From Gammaproteobacteria bacterium (GTDB lineage: Bacteria > Pseudomonadota > Gammaproteobacteria > Poriferisulfidales > Poriferisulfidaceae): a stretch of 64,000 nucleotides of DNA. Made by a program: the position numbers and the translations under genes. The stretch's first letter is position 1; every line of letters begins with the position of its first letter. The stretch covers positions 102,431 through 166,430 of the forward strand of contig JAPPLD010000003.1 in assembly GCA_028819565.1 (NCBI GenBank), written 5' to 3'. The notes under the pieces were generated by a model. The model was not told the origin of the DNA. It was given only the letters and a program-made list of their open reading frames with translations, and ran no database searches. Positions 8,999 to 18,398 of the stretch are shown here, piece by piece.

Positions 8999-11107
8999 AT
9001 GACCCGGACTGACTCACCCGCTTCCGATCCAGCAGAGGCGGCACTTCGCGCACTGCCCGGCGTTGGCCCCCGGGTGTGCGAGAAACTCGCCCGTTTGGGC
9101 ATTTTCCGGATCGATCATCTGCTCCTGCATCTGCCTCGGGCCTACGAAGACCGAACCCGCGTGGTTTCCCTGGGCGCATTGCGTCCGAATGTCCGCTGCA
9201 TGGTCGAGGGCATCGTGCAGGATGCTCGTGTGGAGTTCTACAGGGGGCGCAGGCTGCGGGTCAAGCTGGCTGATGATTCTTCCGGCATGCTGGAACTGTG
9301 TTTCATGCGCTTCAGCCCGTTTCAGCAGGAACAACTGGTTCCGGGCACGCGGGTGCGCTGCTTCGGAGAAGTCAAGCTATGGCGTCGCACATTCCGGATG
9401 TTTCACCCAGAATACGAACTTGTCACGCCCGACGCTTCTGGGCACACTGCTGCCAGCCTGACCCCGGTGTATCCGGCGACAGAGGGGCTCGCGCAGATTT
9501 CCTTGCGCAAGCTGATTCGCCGTGCACTGGAGTGGGCCGAAGCTCATCCGGCACAACTCGAGCATCCGGCTTGGGAAGACCTGTTCAGGAAGCAGGGCCT
9601 GCCTGGCTTTACCGAGGCGCTTCGCCGCCTCCACGAACCGGAGGTGGGACTGGATATGGAGACTCTGCTTTCGGAATCCGATCCGGCCCGGCAGCGGCTG
9701 ATTGTGGAGGAACTGGCTGCATACCATTTGAGTTTCATCCGTCTGCGCAGCCGGGTCGAGCAGAAGCAAGCGGATTCGTTTCCTGGGGACGACGAATTAA
9801 TCCGTCAATTCTTGGAACGCTTGCCTTTCCAACTGACCCAGGCACAGGAGCGGGTTATCGAAGAAATTCGACAGGACTTGACTCGCAGTCACCCCATGAT
9901 GCGTCTGTTGCAGGGCGACGTGGGCTCCGGGAAGACCATCGTCGCGCTGGTTGCCGCCTTGTGTGTTACCGCCTCGGACGCACAAGTGGCGGTAATGGCT
10001 CCGACCGAGTTGTTGGCAGAGCAGCATTACCGAAGTTTTGGGGAGTGGCTGCTTCCGTTGAATATTCCGGTGGCGTTCCTGTCGAGCAGCCAGACGGGCA
10101 AGCAGAGAGCGGAGGAGAAGGCGCGCATTCGAAGCCACCAGGCCCGCATCGTGATTGGGACGCACGCCCTGATCCAGGAAGACGTAAGCTTCGACCGGTT
10201 GGGATTGCTGATCATCGACGAACAGCACCGGTTCGGGGTTCACCAGCGTCTTGCCTTGCGGCGCAAGGGCGAGGGGAAAGAAACGCATCCCCACCAACTG
10301 ATCATGACGGCCACCCCGATCCCGCGCAGCTTGGCCATGACGTTTTATGCCGACCTCGACGCTTCGATCCTGGATGAGATGCCCCCGGGGCGAAAACCGG
10401 TCAAGACGGCTGTTATGGCGGAAGATCGGCGGGATGAACTGATGGAGCGGATTCGGGAGGCTTGCCGGGAAGGGCGGCAAGCATACTGGGTTTGTACGCT
10501 GGTGGAAGAATCCGAGGCGTTGCAATGCGAAGCCGCGGAAAGCACCTGGCAGAAGCTCTGTCAGGTATTACCTGAGCTTGAGGTGGGTCTGGTGCACGGA
10601 CGGATGAAGGCGCCGGACAAGGACCGGGTCATGCAGCGTTTCAAAAGTGGAGAGGTTCAACTTCTGGTGGCAACTACGGTCATCGAGGTGGGCGTCGATG
10701 TCCCGAATGCTTCACTGATGGTAGTCGAGAATGCAGAGCGCCTGGGGCTTGCACAATTACACCAACTCCGCGGTCGGGTTGGGCGTAGTTCCGAGCAGAG
10801 CAGTTGTGTGTTGCTGTACAAGTCGCCGCTATCGGAAAATGCCCGAACCCGCATCCAGATTATGCGGGAGACGACCGACGGGTTTGAAATTGCGCAACGG
10901 GACCTGCACCTGCGCGGGCCGGGTCAATTGCTCGGAGTCCGTCAGGCCGGGGAAATGGTGTTCCGGGTGGCGGACCTTTCCCGAGATGAACAGCAACTGA
11001 AACGGGTGCAGCGGATCGCCCAAGACTTCATCCGGAAAGATCCGGAGGCGGTGGAACCCATCATGGAACGTTGGCTCGGGGATTCCCGGAGCCTGGGTTC
11101 AGTCTGA
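8999..11107 (+). CDS. recG: ATP-dependent DNA helicase RecG
   Basis: Branch-migrating helicase that remodels stalled forks and R-loops. The ATG at 8999 yields 702 residues (usual about 690). An N-terminal wedge domain with an OB fold (about 60-160) precedes helicase lobe 1 with Walker A GDVGSGKT near 306-313 and the DEQH box IIDEQHRFG near 404, then lobe 2 with TTVIEVGVDVPNA and QLRGRVGR. The terminal GPGQLLGVRQAG block is also typical. The neighbouring ridA and the rpoZ-spoT cluster fit the usual context. It converges on zapD with 19 bp between. Confidence 0.97.
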   Translation: MTRTDSPASDPAEAALRALPGVGPRVCEKLARLGIFRIDHLLLHLPRAYEDRTRVVSLGALRPNVRCMVEGIVQDARVEFYRGRRLRVKLADDSSGMLELCFMRFSPFQQEQLVPGTRVRCFGEVKLWRRTFRMFHPEYELVTPDASGHTAASLTPVYPATEGLAQISLRKLIRRALEWAEAHPAQLEHPAWEDLFRKQGLPGFTEALRRLHEPEVGLDMETLLSESDPARQRLIVEELAAYHLSFIRLRSRVEQKQADSFPGDDELIRQFLERLPFQLTQAQERVIEEIRQDLTRSHPMMRLLQGDVGSGKTIVALVAALCVTASDAQVAVMAPTELLAEQHYRSFGEWLLPLNIPVAFLSSSQTGKQRAEEKARIRSHQARIVIGTHALIQEDVSFDRLGLLIIDEQHRFGVHQRLALRRKGEGKETHPHQLIMTATPIPRSLAMTFYADLDASILDEMPPGRKPVKTAVMAEDRRDELMERIREACREGRQAYWVCTLVEESEALQCEAAESTWQKLCQVLPELEVGLVHGRMKAPDKDRVMQRFKSGEVQLLVATTVIEVGVDVPNASLMVVENAERLGLAQLHQLRGRVGRSSEQSSCVLLYKSPLSENARTRIQIMRETTDGFEIAQRDLHLRGPGQLLGVRQAGEMVFRVADLSRDEQQLKRVQRIAQDFIRKDPEAVEPIMERWLGDSRSLGSV

Positions 11108-11126
11108 TACTTTGGAACCTGACACC

Positions 11127-11906
11127 CTAGAACAGGCAGCAAGCCAATTCGAACTTGACATCTTGGTCGGTCTGGGCGGGTCGCTGGTCCAGATCGCCGT
11201 CCTCGCGGAACACGATGCTGAAAGAACGTTTTCCGATACTGATTTCCGGGTAGAAATCTGACTCCGCAGGCATCCGAATCCGGATCATCTGGTGGATCCG
11301 GCCGGGATCCAGTTCCTGTTCGAACCAACCATCCTTGGCAATTTCGGGGGCGAATGTGGCGCTGTTTCGGACCATTTCCAGTACGGTTCGTGCGATCTGG
11401 ATAATCGGTGCGAATGGTTCGTACCATTGCTTCAACCGGGCAGCATGATCGGTTTGCTGACTGGCCAGCCAATTGTGGTACAGCGGAATATCGGTTTCGC
11501 TGGTACAGCCGGGCATGCGGATGCGCTGGCTGATCGTGTTGAGCATGTCGTGCTGAGTCAGATGCTGGTGCACCGGATACTGAAGGTTGTGCGCATCATT
11601 GCGCAGGTCCTGGTGCAACTCGATGATTTCTTTCAGGAGGTCCAGATCTGCATTATCGGACGAACTCAGCATTTCCAGCCAAGCCAGTCGCTGATCCAGC
11701 TCCCGGATCAATTCGATCTTGATGTTGTGTCGACTGATCAGGCTGACGAATTCCAGAAGAGTCGCGACCGTGGCTCGGGTCCCCCACAGCGAGGGCTGGG
11801 CATAGTGATACTCGAACTGTCGTGCCAGAAAGTCGATCCGCAAGAACGTGCGCATGCGTTCGTTGACGGCTTGCTCGTAGATTATGGTGGGGGAAGTTTC
11901 GTTCAT
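11127..11906 (-). CDS. zapD: Cell division protein ZapD (YacF/DUF1342)
   Basis: FtsZ-binding protein that cross-links FtsZ protofilaments at mid-cell. The 259-residue length fits the family (about 247). The N-terminus YEQAVNERMRTFLRIDFL matches the conserved ZapD start, followed by the mostly helical domain and a C-terminal beta-strand domain. It is coupled to coaE by an ATGA overlap, the coaE-zapD pairing known in gammaproteobacteria, and pilD lies just upstream. Call made from motif and context. Confidence 0.92.
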   Translation of the reverse strand: MNETSPTIIYEQAVNERMRTFLRIDFLARQFEYHYAQPSLWGTRATVATLLEFVSLISRHNIKIELIRELDQRLAWLEMLSSSDNADLDLLKEIIELHQDLRNDAHNLQYPVHQHLTQHDMLNTISQRIRMPGCTSETDIPLYHNWLASQQTDHAARLKQWYEPFAPIIQIARTVLEMVRNSATFAPEIAKDGWFEQELDPGRIHQMIRIRMPAESDFYPEISIGKRSFSIVFREDGDLDQRPAQTDQDVKFELACCLF

Positions 11907-12493
11907 GCCGCCATATATTTTTGGTGCAACTCGTCTACGGCCTCGGCCAAGGCGTCCATGCTCCCTGCATTCTCGATTACATCGTCGGCGTGTCGAAGAC
12001 GCTCGTCCGCCGACAATTGAGTTGCCAGGATGGCATCGGCCTGCTTATTATCCATTTTCGGGAAGCGCTCCCGCAGCCGCTGACGCTGCAGGTCCTCGGG
12101 ACAATTCACGACCAGAATTCGATCCATGTCGTCCTGCCAACCGGCCTCGATCAGCAAGGGGATTGTTGCGATGGCATAAGGTTTTTTTTGCCGTGTAAAC
12201 CAATTGCGGATGGCGGTCCGCACAGGGGGATGCAACAAGACTTCAAGATCACGGCGCAGGGCCGAATCGAGGAAAAGGCGTGTACGCAGCAGCGTTCGGT
12301 TCAAGCTGCCATCGCTTTCCAGCACTTCCGCGCCGGCTCGCTCGACGACGGCTTCGAGGAATGGACCGCCCGGGACCGTCAGTTCGCGCACCACCTCGTC
12401 GGCATCGATGACCGGGGCGCCTCGTTCTTCGAAGTACCGGGCGGCCTGAGACTTGCCGCAAGCGATACCTCCTGTCATGCCGATCTTGATCAC
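11903..12493 (-). CDS. coaE: Dephospho-CoA kinase
   Basis: Last enzyme of coenzyme A synthesis, phosphorylating the ribose 3'-OH of dephospho-CoA. The P-loop GGIACGKS lies near residues 7-14, DADEVVRELT follows, and the lid region has TRQKKPYAIATIPLLIEAGW. The start chosen is the GTG whose complement is 12491-12493, because GAGGAAG lies five bases upstream and translation then begins at IKIGMTGG as in the family. A GTG further upstream (12523) would overlap pilD and add ten unrelated residues. Product is 196 residues. Operon order is pilD-coaE-zapD. Confidence 0.95.
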   Translation of the reverse strand: MIKIGMTGGIACGKSQAARYFEERGAPVIDADEVVRELTVPGGPFLEAVVERAGAEVLESDGSLNRTLLRTRLFLDSALRRDLEVLLHPPVRTAIRNWFTRQKKPYAIATIPLLIEAGWQDDMDRILVVNCPEDLQRQRLRERFPKMDNKQADAILATQLSADERLRHADDVIENAGSMDALAEAVDELHQKYMAA

Positions 12494-12515
12494 GTGCTCT
12501 TCCTCAAAATCCAGC

Positions 12516-13298
12516 CTAACCAATTAGTGATCGGGCGGAATCCCGCCAGATTAAAAATCCGAACAATGTCAATGCCAAGGCCGGGCCGAAAGGCAGGGCA
12601 CGTTCGGTGTGATTCCGCATCCGTCGGGCGAGCCACAACAGGAGCGTCAGTATTGAAGCGGCAAAAGCGACCCAGGGCAACATCATCCAGCCCAGCCAGG
12701 CCCCGCATACGGCAAACATCTTGAAGTCACCATAACCCATGCCGGGCTCTTTCCTCAAGAAGTAGAACAGGTGGTTCAGCAGCCACAACGACAGATAGCC
12801 AGCGACGGCTCCGATGACTGCCTCATGCAACGGCACAAATAACCCGGATGTATTCACCAGCAGTCCCAGCCATAGGAGCGGGTAGATAAGCAAGTCTGGC
12901 AATAGTTGCGTCTGCCAGTCGATGAGGGCAAGCGCCAGAAGCCCCCAGCCCAGTACGGCGTAAGCACTAGCCTCAAGCAGACTGTCCGTGCTTGCGGTTA
13001 CGCCGACAGCAAGCAATCCTGCTGTTAGTTCCAGGACGGGGTATCGTAAAGAAATGGAGGTTCTGCAGAAGGCGCAACGACCCCGCAGGGCGAGATAGCT
13101 GAAAATCGGAATCAGGTGACGTAAGCGGATTGTTTGGCAGCAATGGGGGCAGCGTGAACGTGGAAACCACAGAGTCAATTCGGGGTCCTCCCCACGCGCC
13201 ATGGCGGGGAGGCGGTGTACCAGCACGTTCAGAAAACTGCCTACGGCAGTTCCGGCCACGAATGCGGTGCAGAGCCAGAAAATCTCGGAATGCGGCAT
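12516..13298 (-). CDS. pilD: Type IV prepilin peptidase / N-methyltransferase
   Basis: Inner-membrane aspartic protease that cleaves and N-methylates type IV pilin or type II secretion pseudopilin leaders. Features in the 260 residues: N-terminal membrane helix (GTAVGSFLNVLVHRLP), a cytoplasmic zinc-type loop with CPHC and CAFC pairs near 50-78, and the two catalytic aspartates, in ALIDWQTQLLPD and in the GMGYGDFKM motif, among about seven membrane segments. The pilB and pilC genes that often precede it are not next to it here. Followed by coaE after 22 bp. Confidence 0.95.
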   Translation of the reverse strand: MPHSEIFWLCTAFVAGTAVGSFLNVLVHRLPAMARGEDPELTLWFPRSRCPHCCQTIRLRHLIPIFSYLALRGRCAFCRTSISLRYPVLELTAGLLAVGVTASTDSLLEASAYAVLGWGLLALALIDWQTQLLPDLLIYPLLWLGLLVNTSGLFVPLHEAVIGAVAGYLSLWLLNHLFYFLRKEPGMGYGDFKMFAVCGAWLGWMMLPWVAFAASILTLLLWLARRMRNHTERALPFGPALALTLFGFLIWRDSARSLIG

Positions 13299-13373
13299 TG
13301 ATGTGACCGGATACTCGTAGTGTATTGTAGGGGGTTGAGTGGATTGCGATTGCTCCGCGAGGAGAGTAGAGCA

Positions 13374-14579
13374 GTGAAGGTTTCACATCACCGGAAATCG
13401 GGGACCTGTGCCCGAGGGAGAGGCCTTTTCCGTCCTGCAATTCCGGGAGAATTTTTGCCGTTGTTTTTTGGCGCAGTGCTCATGCTCGCGGGAGATGTTT
13501 TCGCATCAGAAATTTCAGCAGCAGAGTCGGACGACATGGCGTATGAGGTAGAGGTGCTGCAAGAAGGGTTGGAATATCCTTGGAGTTTGGTGCAGTTGCC
13601 GGACGGTTCCGTGCTGGTTACGGAAAAGTCCGGACGCCTGTTGCACCTGAGTGCCGATTTTTCAAGCCGCCACTCTATCGAAGGCGTGCCGAAAGTGGAC
13701 TGGGTCGGGCAAGGGGGGCTTCTGGATGTGGTTTTGCACCCAGAATACGGGCAAGCGGATAATCGTTGGATCTATCTCAGTTATAGCAAAGTCTGTGCGA
13801 CGGGTTTCACCACGGTGCTGAGCCGCTATCGCCTGCAGGATCATCGTCTTGAGGATGGCCAGTTGCTGTTCGAAGCGCATCCATGCGGAGGGTTGACTTG
13901 GCATTTTGCAGGCCGGCTGGCATTCGATGCCGATGGATACCTGTTTCTGACCGTGGGAGACCGAGGTGAGCGCGAGAATGCGCAAGAACTGAGCAGCCAT
14001 TGGGGAAAATTGATTCGCCTGCATGCGGATGGGCGGATTCCAGAGGACAATCCGTTTGTCGGGGATGCCGATGCCCTGCCGGAGGTGTACTCTTATGGTC
14101 ACCGCAATCCACAGGGATTAGCGTGGAATCCTTTCGACGGCAAACTCTGGTTACACGAGCATGGGCCCAAGGGCGGGGATGAATTAAACCGGATTCGGGC
14201 GGGAGCCAACTACGGTTGGCCCCGGGTGACGCATGGACGCGAGTACACCGGTGGGGTCATCAGCGAACAGACGCACGCGCCGGGTATCGAACCACCTATG
14301 TGGCACTGGACGCCGTCGATTGCCCCTTCGGGGTTTGCGATCTACGACGGGGAACCTTTCGCCAAATGGCGCGGACACTTGCTGGCCGGTGCGCTGAAGT
14401 TCCGCAGTGTATACCGAATGCAACTGGAACAGGAAGGTGGGGTGCATGAGCAGGTTCTACCGGAGCCTCAAGGCCATCGAATTCGCGACATTCGAGTGTT
14501 GGAGGACGGCCTGATTTACTTGCTGACGGACGATGCGGACGGGCAACTGCTGCGATTGGTTCCAGCGACATACAATTAA
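13374..14579 (+). CDS. PQQ-dependent sugar dehydrogenase-like secreted beta-propeller (YliI/Asd type)
   Basis: Soluble glucose/aldose dehydrogenase-like six-bladed propeller. The GTG at 13374 is favoured because GGAGAG ends seven bases upstream; this gives 401 residues with a signal peptide ending near LAGDVFA. Family hallmarks are GLEYPWSLVQLPDGSVLVTEKSG, HFAGRLAFDADGYLFLTVGD, YGHRNPQGLAWNP, EHGPKGGDELNRI and NYGWP, which surround the PQQ/calcium site in characterised members. The real substrate cannot be told, and no PQQ biosynthesis genes are in the window. It is divergent from pilD and upstream of nadE. Confidence 0.88.
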   Translation: MKVSHHRKSGTCARGRGLFRPAIPGEFLPLFFGAVLMLAGDVFASEISAAESDDMAYEVEVLQEGLEYPWSLVQLPDGSVLVTEKSGRLLHLSADFSSRHSIEGVPKVDWVGQGGLLDVVLHPEYGQADNRWIYLSYSKVCATGFTTVLSRYRLQDHRLEDGQLLFEAHPCGGLTWHFAGRLAFDADGYLFLTVGDRGERENAQELSSHWGKLIRLHADGRIPEDNPFVGDADALPEVYSYGHRNPQGLAWNPFDGKLWLHEHGPKGGDELNRIRAGANYGWPRVTHGREYTGGVISEQTHAPGIEPPMWHWTPSIAPSGFAIYDGEPFAKWRGHLLAGALKFRSVYRMQLEQEGGVHEQVLPEPQGHRIRDIRVLEDGLIYLLTDDADGQLLRLVPATYN

Positions 14580-14601
14580 TTGGCGTATTCTGCAAATTTT
14601 T

Positions 14602-16200
14602 ATGGCTAGCCTTCCACCCGCCCGACTTGTCCAGTTCAACCCGCTGGTCGGCGATATTGATGGCAACCGGGCCCGCATCCAAGCATGGCTGGAAACTCAG
14701 GAAGAACCTTCGATCTGGGTTTTTCCGGAACTTGCGTTGTGTGGCTATCCTCCAGAAGATCTACTGCTGCGGGATGATTTCATCGACCAGGTCGCTGTTG
14801 CTCTAGAAGAGTTGGCGCATCAAGTTGGCGAACACTGGGTGATCGTTGGGGCTCCGGTACGCGAAAACGGTGCTCTGTACAACGCGGCCTGCATGCTGCA
14901 TCAGGGCCGACATGTGGGTTTTGCGTGCAAGAAGCTCTTGCCGCACTACGATGTCTTTGACGAGCAGCGCTACTTTGTTCCGGGATCGAAGCCTTTCATC
15001 ATCGAGGCCGGGCGACGGCTGGGGTTGCTGATCTGCGAGGATTTGTGGCAGCCGGAACCGGCTTCAGACCTGGCGGCAGCCGGGGCCGAAGTCCTAGTCT
15101 GCCTGAACGCTTCCCCGTTCGACCTCCACAAGGCGTCCAAGCGCCTGGAAGTCGCGCGCGCGCGCGTACTGGAAACCGGTTGCCCGGTCTGGTACGTCAA
15201 CCAGGTCGGCGGGCAGGACGAGTTGGTTTTCGATGGTGCGAGTTTTGTGCTGGATGCTTCCGGGCAGCGGGTCGCGCAGCTTCCTTCGTTCGTCGAGGCC
15301 GAACTGGAACTGACGCCCGAAGATTCGGACTGGATCAGTTCCCGGCAGGATGTCGAAGATCTGGATGAGGATGCGACCCTATACCAGGCACTGGTATTGG
15401 GCGTGCGCGACTATGTGAACAAACACCGTGCTCCCGGTGCGCTGGTGGGTTTGTCTGGCGGAATCGATTCGGCCTTGACGCTGGTCATTGCGGCAGATGC
15501 CTTGGGAGCGGAACAGTTGGAGGCGGTGCTGATGCCCTCGCGGTACACGTCGGAAGCCAGCATTGAGGACGCTATGCTGTTGTGCGAGCGCTTAGGCGTT
15601 TCATTTCTGAACCTGTCAATTGAACCCGCATTCCAGTCCATGCTTGAAACCTTGGGACCAAAAGCCGAACAGGACGACCTGGTTTGTCAGAACTTGCAGG
15701 CACGTATTCGCGGCCTGCTGCTGATGGCCCGCTCGAACCACAACGGCAAACTACTACTGACAACTGGGAACAAAAGCGAGATGGCAGTCGGTTATGCGAC
15801 CCTGTACGGTGATATGGCAGGGGGGTTTGCGCCACTTAAAGATATCTTCAAGACCCGGGTCTACCAGTTGGCCCGCCACCGTAATCGCGATCAGGAAATC
15901 ATTCCGGAGCGGATCCTGACTCGGCCGCCGTCAGCGGAACTGAAGCCGGATCAGAAAGACTCTGATTCACTCCCGGACTACGCCGTGCTGGACGCCGTGC
16001 TGCGCCTGTTCATTGAGGAAGATCGCTCGCCTTCGGAGATTATTGCGCAGGGATTTGATTCTGACCTCGTCCGCGATGTGGTTGCCCGGGTGCTCAAGAG
16101 TGAGTACAAACGTCGACAGGCGCCGCCGGGAGTGAAAACGACAGAGCGGGCATTTGGAAGGGACCGGCGTTACCCGATCACGTCCGGGTATAAAGCCTGA
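14602..16200 (+). CDS. nadE: Glutamine-dependent NAD(+) synthetase
   Basis: Converts deamido-NAD to NAD using glutamine. Two domains make up the 532 residues: an N-terminal carbon-nitrogen hydrolase (glutaminase) with Glu in FPELALCGYPPEDLL (about 43), Lys in CKKLLPHYDVFDE and Cys in LLICEDLW, and a C-terminal synthetase with the PP-loop LSGGIDSALT (about 284) and TGNKSEMAVGYATLYGDMAGG. The ATG at 14602 begins the conserved N-terminus; no good ribosome site is seen. It converges on bamD with 10 bp between stops. Confidence 0.97.
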   Translation: MASLPPARLVQFNPLVGDIDGNRARIQAWLETQEEPSIWVFPELALCGYPPEDLLLRDDFIDQVAVALEELAHQVGEHWVIVGAPVRENGALYNAACMLHQGRHVGFACKKLLPHYDVFDEQRYFVPGSKPFIIEAGRRLGLLICEDLWQPEPASDLAAAGAEVLVCLNASPFDLHKASKRLEVARARVLETGCPVWYVNQVGGQDELVFDGASFVLDASGQRVAQLPSFVEAELELTPEDSDWISSRQDVEDLDEDATLYQALVLGVRDYVNKHRAPGALVGLSGGIDSALTLVIAADALGAEQLEAVLMPSRYTSEASIEDAMLLCERLGVSFLNLSIEPAFQSMLETLGPKAEQDDLVCQNLQARIRGLLLMARSNHNGKLLLTTGNKSEMAVGYATLYGDMAGGFAPLKDIFKTRVYQLARHRNRDQEIIPERILTRPPSAELKPDQKDSDSLPDYAVLDAVLRLFIEEDRSPSEIIAQGFDSDLVRDVVARVLKSEYKRRQAPPGVKTTERAFGRDRRYPITSGYKA

Positions 16201-16210
16201 TTAGTTTGAA

Positions 16211-17371
16211 TCAGTTCGATGGTGCCGGGGTCGGTGTGCTTTCTTCCGCCGGCGTTTCAGGAGTTTCTGAACTGACGACAGGTTCTGGGGTGTCGCCTGG
16301 GGCACTTGGCAATTCCTTGTCGTCCGACAGGCTGAGTAGTTGCCGCAACTGGTACCAGAGATCCTCGGAATCGATATCCGAAGTTGGGATATGGCCACTT
16401 GGGACTTCACTGACTACGACTTTGTCCGGTTCATGCGAAGCGACGAACTCCTCGGCCTCACCAAGGTTGAGTGCAACTCTCTGATATTTGCCGCTGAAGT
16501 CGGGCGGCGGGAATTCCTCGATGTCAAACCCGACCATAATGGCGGCACTGTCAACCGTATCGCTGAGCCACTCGCCCGTTTCCGACAGCCAGGTCGGTTC
16601 TTTTTCCTCGGCTGCCTTGCGGGCTTCATAGCCCGGGAAGTTGAGATCCCGAACGCTTCGTACGTCATCCGCAAGTTGGTGCATCTCCATGTGCCGGTAT
16701 CCCTGTTCCAAGTACCACAACATGTCATCCATATTTGGCGCACCGTGATAGCGAGCTAATGCCTGTTTGCTCCGGTTGACAACCGCAACATAGGCTTTGC
16801 GGCGCAGATAGAAATCCGCGACGTGCAATTCATAACGCGCCAGCAGGTTGCGAAGAAAGATAGTGTGCTGGCGAGCGTCTACCGCGTATCGCGATTCTGG
16901 GTACTTCGTTACAACCAACGAGAAATTCGTGAACGCGAGCAGCCACGGAGTCGGGTCCTTGTTATGCCGGATGTAGGGAAGAACGTAGTGCAGCAGGGTT
17001 CGACCATAATCCAGATAGATGACGCCGCGCATGTAATGCGCGTAGGCGATATGCGTGTGTAGCGGATTCTGTTCAATGAAGCGATCCAGCACGACGATGG
17101 CCTCGGTGTACTCTTCTTGCCGATATTGCGAATACGCCATTTCCAGCAAACCCTGCTGGGCATAGGGGTCGAAGGGATACCCGGATTCCAGGTACTCGAA
17201 AGTTTCGATTGCCTTGGTGAAATCGCTTCCGCGGCGGTAGGAGAGACCCATGGCGTACAACTGTGCCGCGGTTTTACCTTCGTATTCGGTTTCTGGAGCA
17301 TCCGGCAATAGCCCGCAACCGGTCACCATCAGTGACGACGCGAGCAAAAAAACAGCGGATAAAAGACGCAT
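16211..17371 (-). CDS. bamD: Outer-membrane assembly lipoprotein BamD with long C-terminal extension
   Basis: TPR lipoprotein of the BAM complex that inserts outer-membrane beta-barrels. A signal peptide ends in the lipobox VTGC (about residues 16-19), followed by TPR units such as AQLYAMGLSYRRGSDFTKAIETFEYLESGYP and YAHYMRGVIYLDYGRTLLHY. The core ends near residue 245 (LNFPGYEA). E. coli BamD is 245 residues; here about 140 more follow, ending in a Pro/Glu/Thr/Ser-rich tail. The ATG at 17371 is preferred to the GTG immediately before it. It is transcribed divergently from rluD, a common arrangement. Confidence 0.94.
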   Translation of the reverse strand: MRLLSAVFLLASSLMVTGCGLLPDAPETEYEGKTAAQLYAMGLSYRRGSDFTKAIETFEYLESGYPFDPYAQQGLLEMAYSQYRQEEYTEAIVVLDRFIEQNPLHTHIAYAHYMRGVIYLDYGRTLLHYVLPYIRHNKDPTPWLLAFTNFSLVVTKYPESRYAVDARQHTIFLRNLLARYELHVADFYLRRKAYVAVVNRSKQALARYHGAPNMDDMLWYLEQGYRHMEMHQLADDVRSVRDLNFPGYEARKAAEEKEPTWLSETGEWLSDTVDSAAIMVGFDIEEFPPPDFSGKYQRVALNLGEAEEFVASHEPDKVVVSEVPSGHIPTSDIDSEDLWYQLRQLLSLSDDKELPSAPGDTPEPVVSSETPETPAEESTPTPAPSN

Positions 17372-17432
17372 CACAAAGGATCGGGAGTGCCCTCGGAATT
17401 ATATATCGTGGTGATAGTATGGGCTTTTTTAT

Positions 17433-18398
17433 GTGAGTTGGATTAGGCAATTGGACGGTTTGCCGTTGGTTCGGGAAGTGCCGGAGGACTTGGTCGGAAA
17501 GCGCTTGGACGTTGCGTTGGCGCAGATGCTCGAACAGTTTTCCCGCCGACAACTTCAAGATTGGATTCGGGCAGGGCACGTATTGATAGAAGGAGAAACC
17601 GCTCGCCCCCGAGATCCGGTGCAGGGTTGCGAACGAATCGAGGTCTGGCCGCAGGCTCCTGCATCCTCACAGTGCGAACCACAAGACCTGCCCTTGGCTG
17701 TTGTTTATGCTGATGAAGACCTGATTATCTTGAACAAGGCGGCCGGACAAGTCATGCACCCGGCTCCCGGGCATCCGGACGGGACAGTCCAGAACGCTCT
17801 CCTGTACCGCTTTCCAGCCACTGCCAAAGTGCCGCGAGCGGGGATTGTGCATCGACTGGACCGGGACACGACCGGACTTGTGGCAGTAGCACATAATCCG
17901 GAATCCTGCACGGCATTGACCCGACAACTTCAGGCACGTGAAATCCGACGACGGTATCAGGCCTTGGTCCAAGGCGATTTGGTCGCAGGCGGAACCATTG
18001 AGGAGCCGATCGGACGGCACCCTCGTCAACGCCAGCGCATGTGTGTACGCGCGGGCGGCAGAGAGGCCATAACGCATTATCGAGTGCGTCGAAAATTCAG
18101 TGGTTTGACTCTTCTTGATATTCAGCTTGAGACCGGACGCACGCACCAGATTCGGGTGCATCTGGCTCATCTGGGGTACCCGGTAGTCGGGGATCCCGTT
18201 TATGGCGGCCGTGCGCGGAGTCCGGCTGGCGCGTCCGCTTCCGTGCGCGACGCAGTACGGGGGTTCGGACGACAGGCGTTGCATGCCTGCAGCCTTCAAC
18301 TCCAGCATCCGTCCCATGGGACTCTATACGACTGGAAAGCTGATTTGCCTGAGGATTTTCAGGGCCTGCTGGCGGAACTGGGAAAAGACCATGACTGA
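17433..18398 (+). CDS. rluD: 23S rRNA pseudouridine synthase RluD
   Basis: Makes the helix-69 pseudouridines (positions 1911, 1915 and 1917 in E. coli) of 23S rRNA. An N-terminal S4 RNA-binding domain (GKRLDVALAQMLEQFSRRQLQDWI) is followed by the RluA-type catalytic domain with HRLDRDTTGL (catalytic Asp near 143) and GRTHQIRVHLAHLGYPVVGDPVYGG. The start is a GTG; 321 residues is normal. It overlaps pgeF by 8 bp and is divergent from bamD, the classic bamD-rluD-pgeF neighbourhood. Confidence 0.95.
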   Translation: MSWIRQLDGLPLVREVPEDLVGKRLDVALAQMLEQFSRRQLQDWIRAGHVLIEGETARPRDPVQGCERIEVWPQAPASSQCEPQDLPLAVVYADEDLIILNKAAGQVMHPAPGHPDGTVQNALLYRFPATAKVPRAGIVHRLDRDTTGLVAVAHNPESCTALTRQLQAREIRRRYQALVQGDLVAGGTIEEPIGRHPRQRQRMCVRAGGREAITHYRVRRKFSGLTLLDIQLETGRTHQIRVHLAHLGYPVVGDPVYGGRARSPAGASASVRDAVRGFGRQALHACSLQLQHPSHGTLYDWKADLPEDFQGLLAELGKDHD

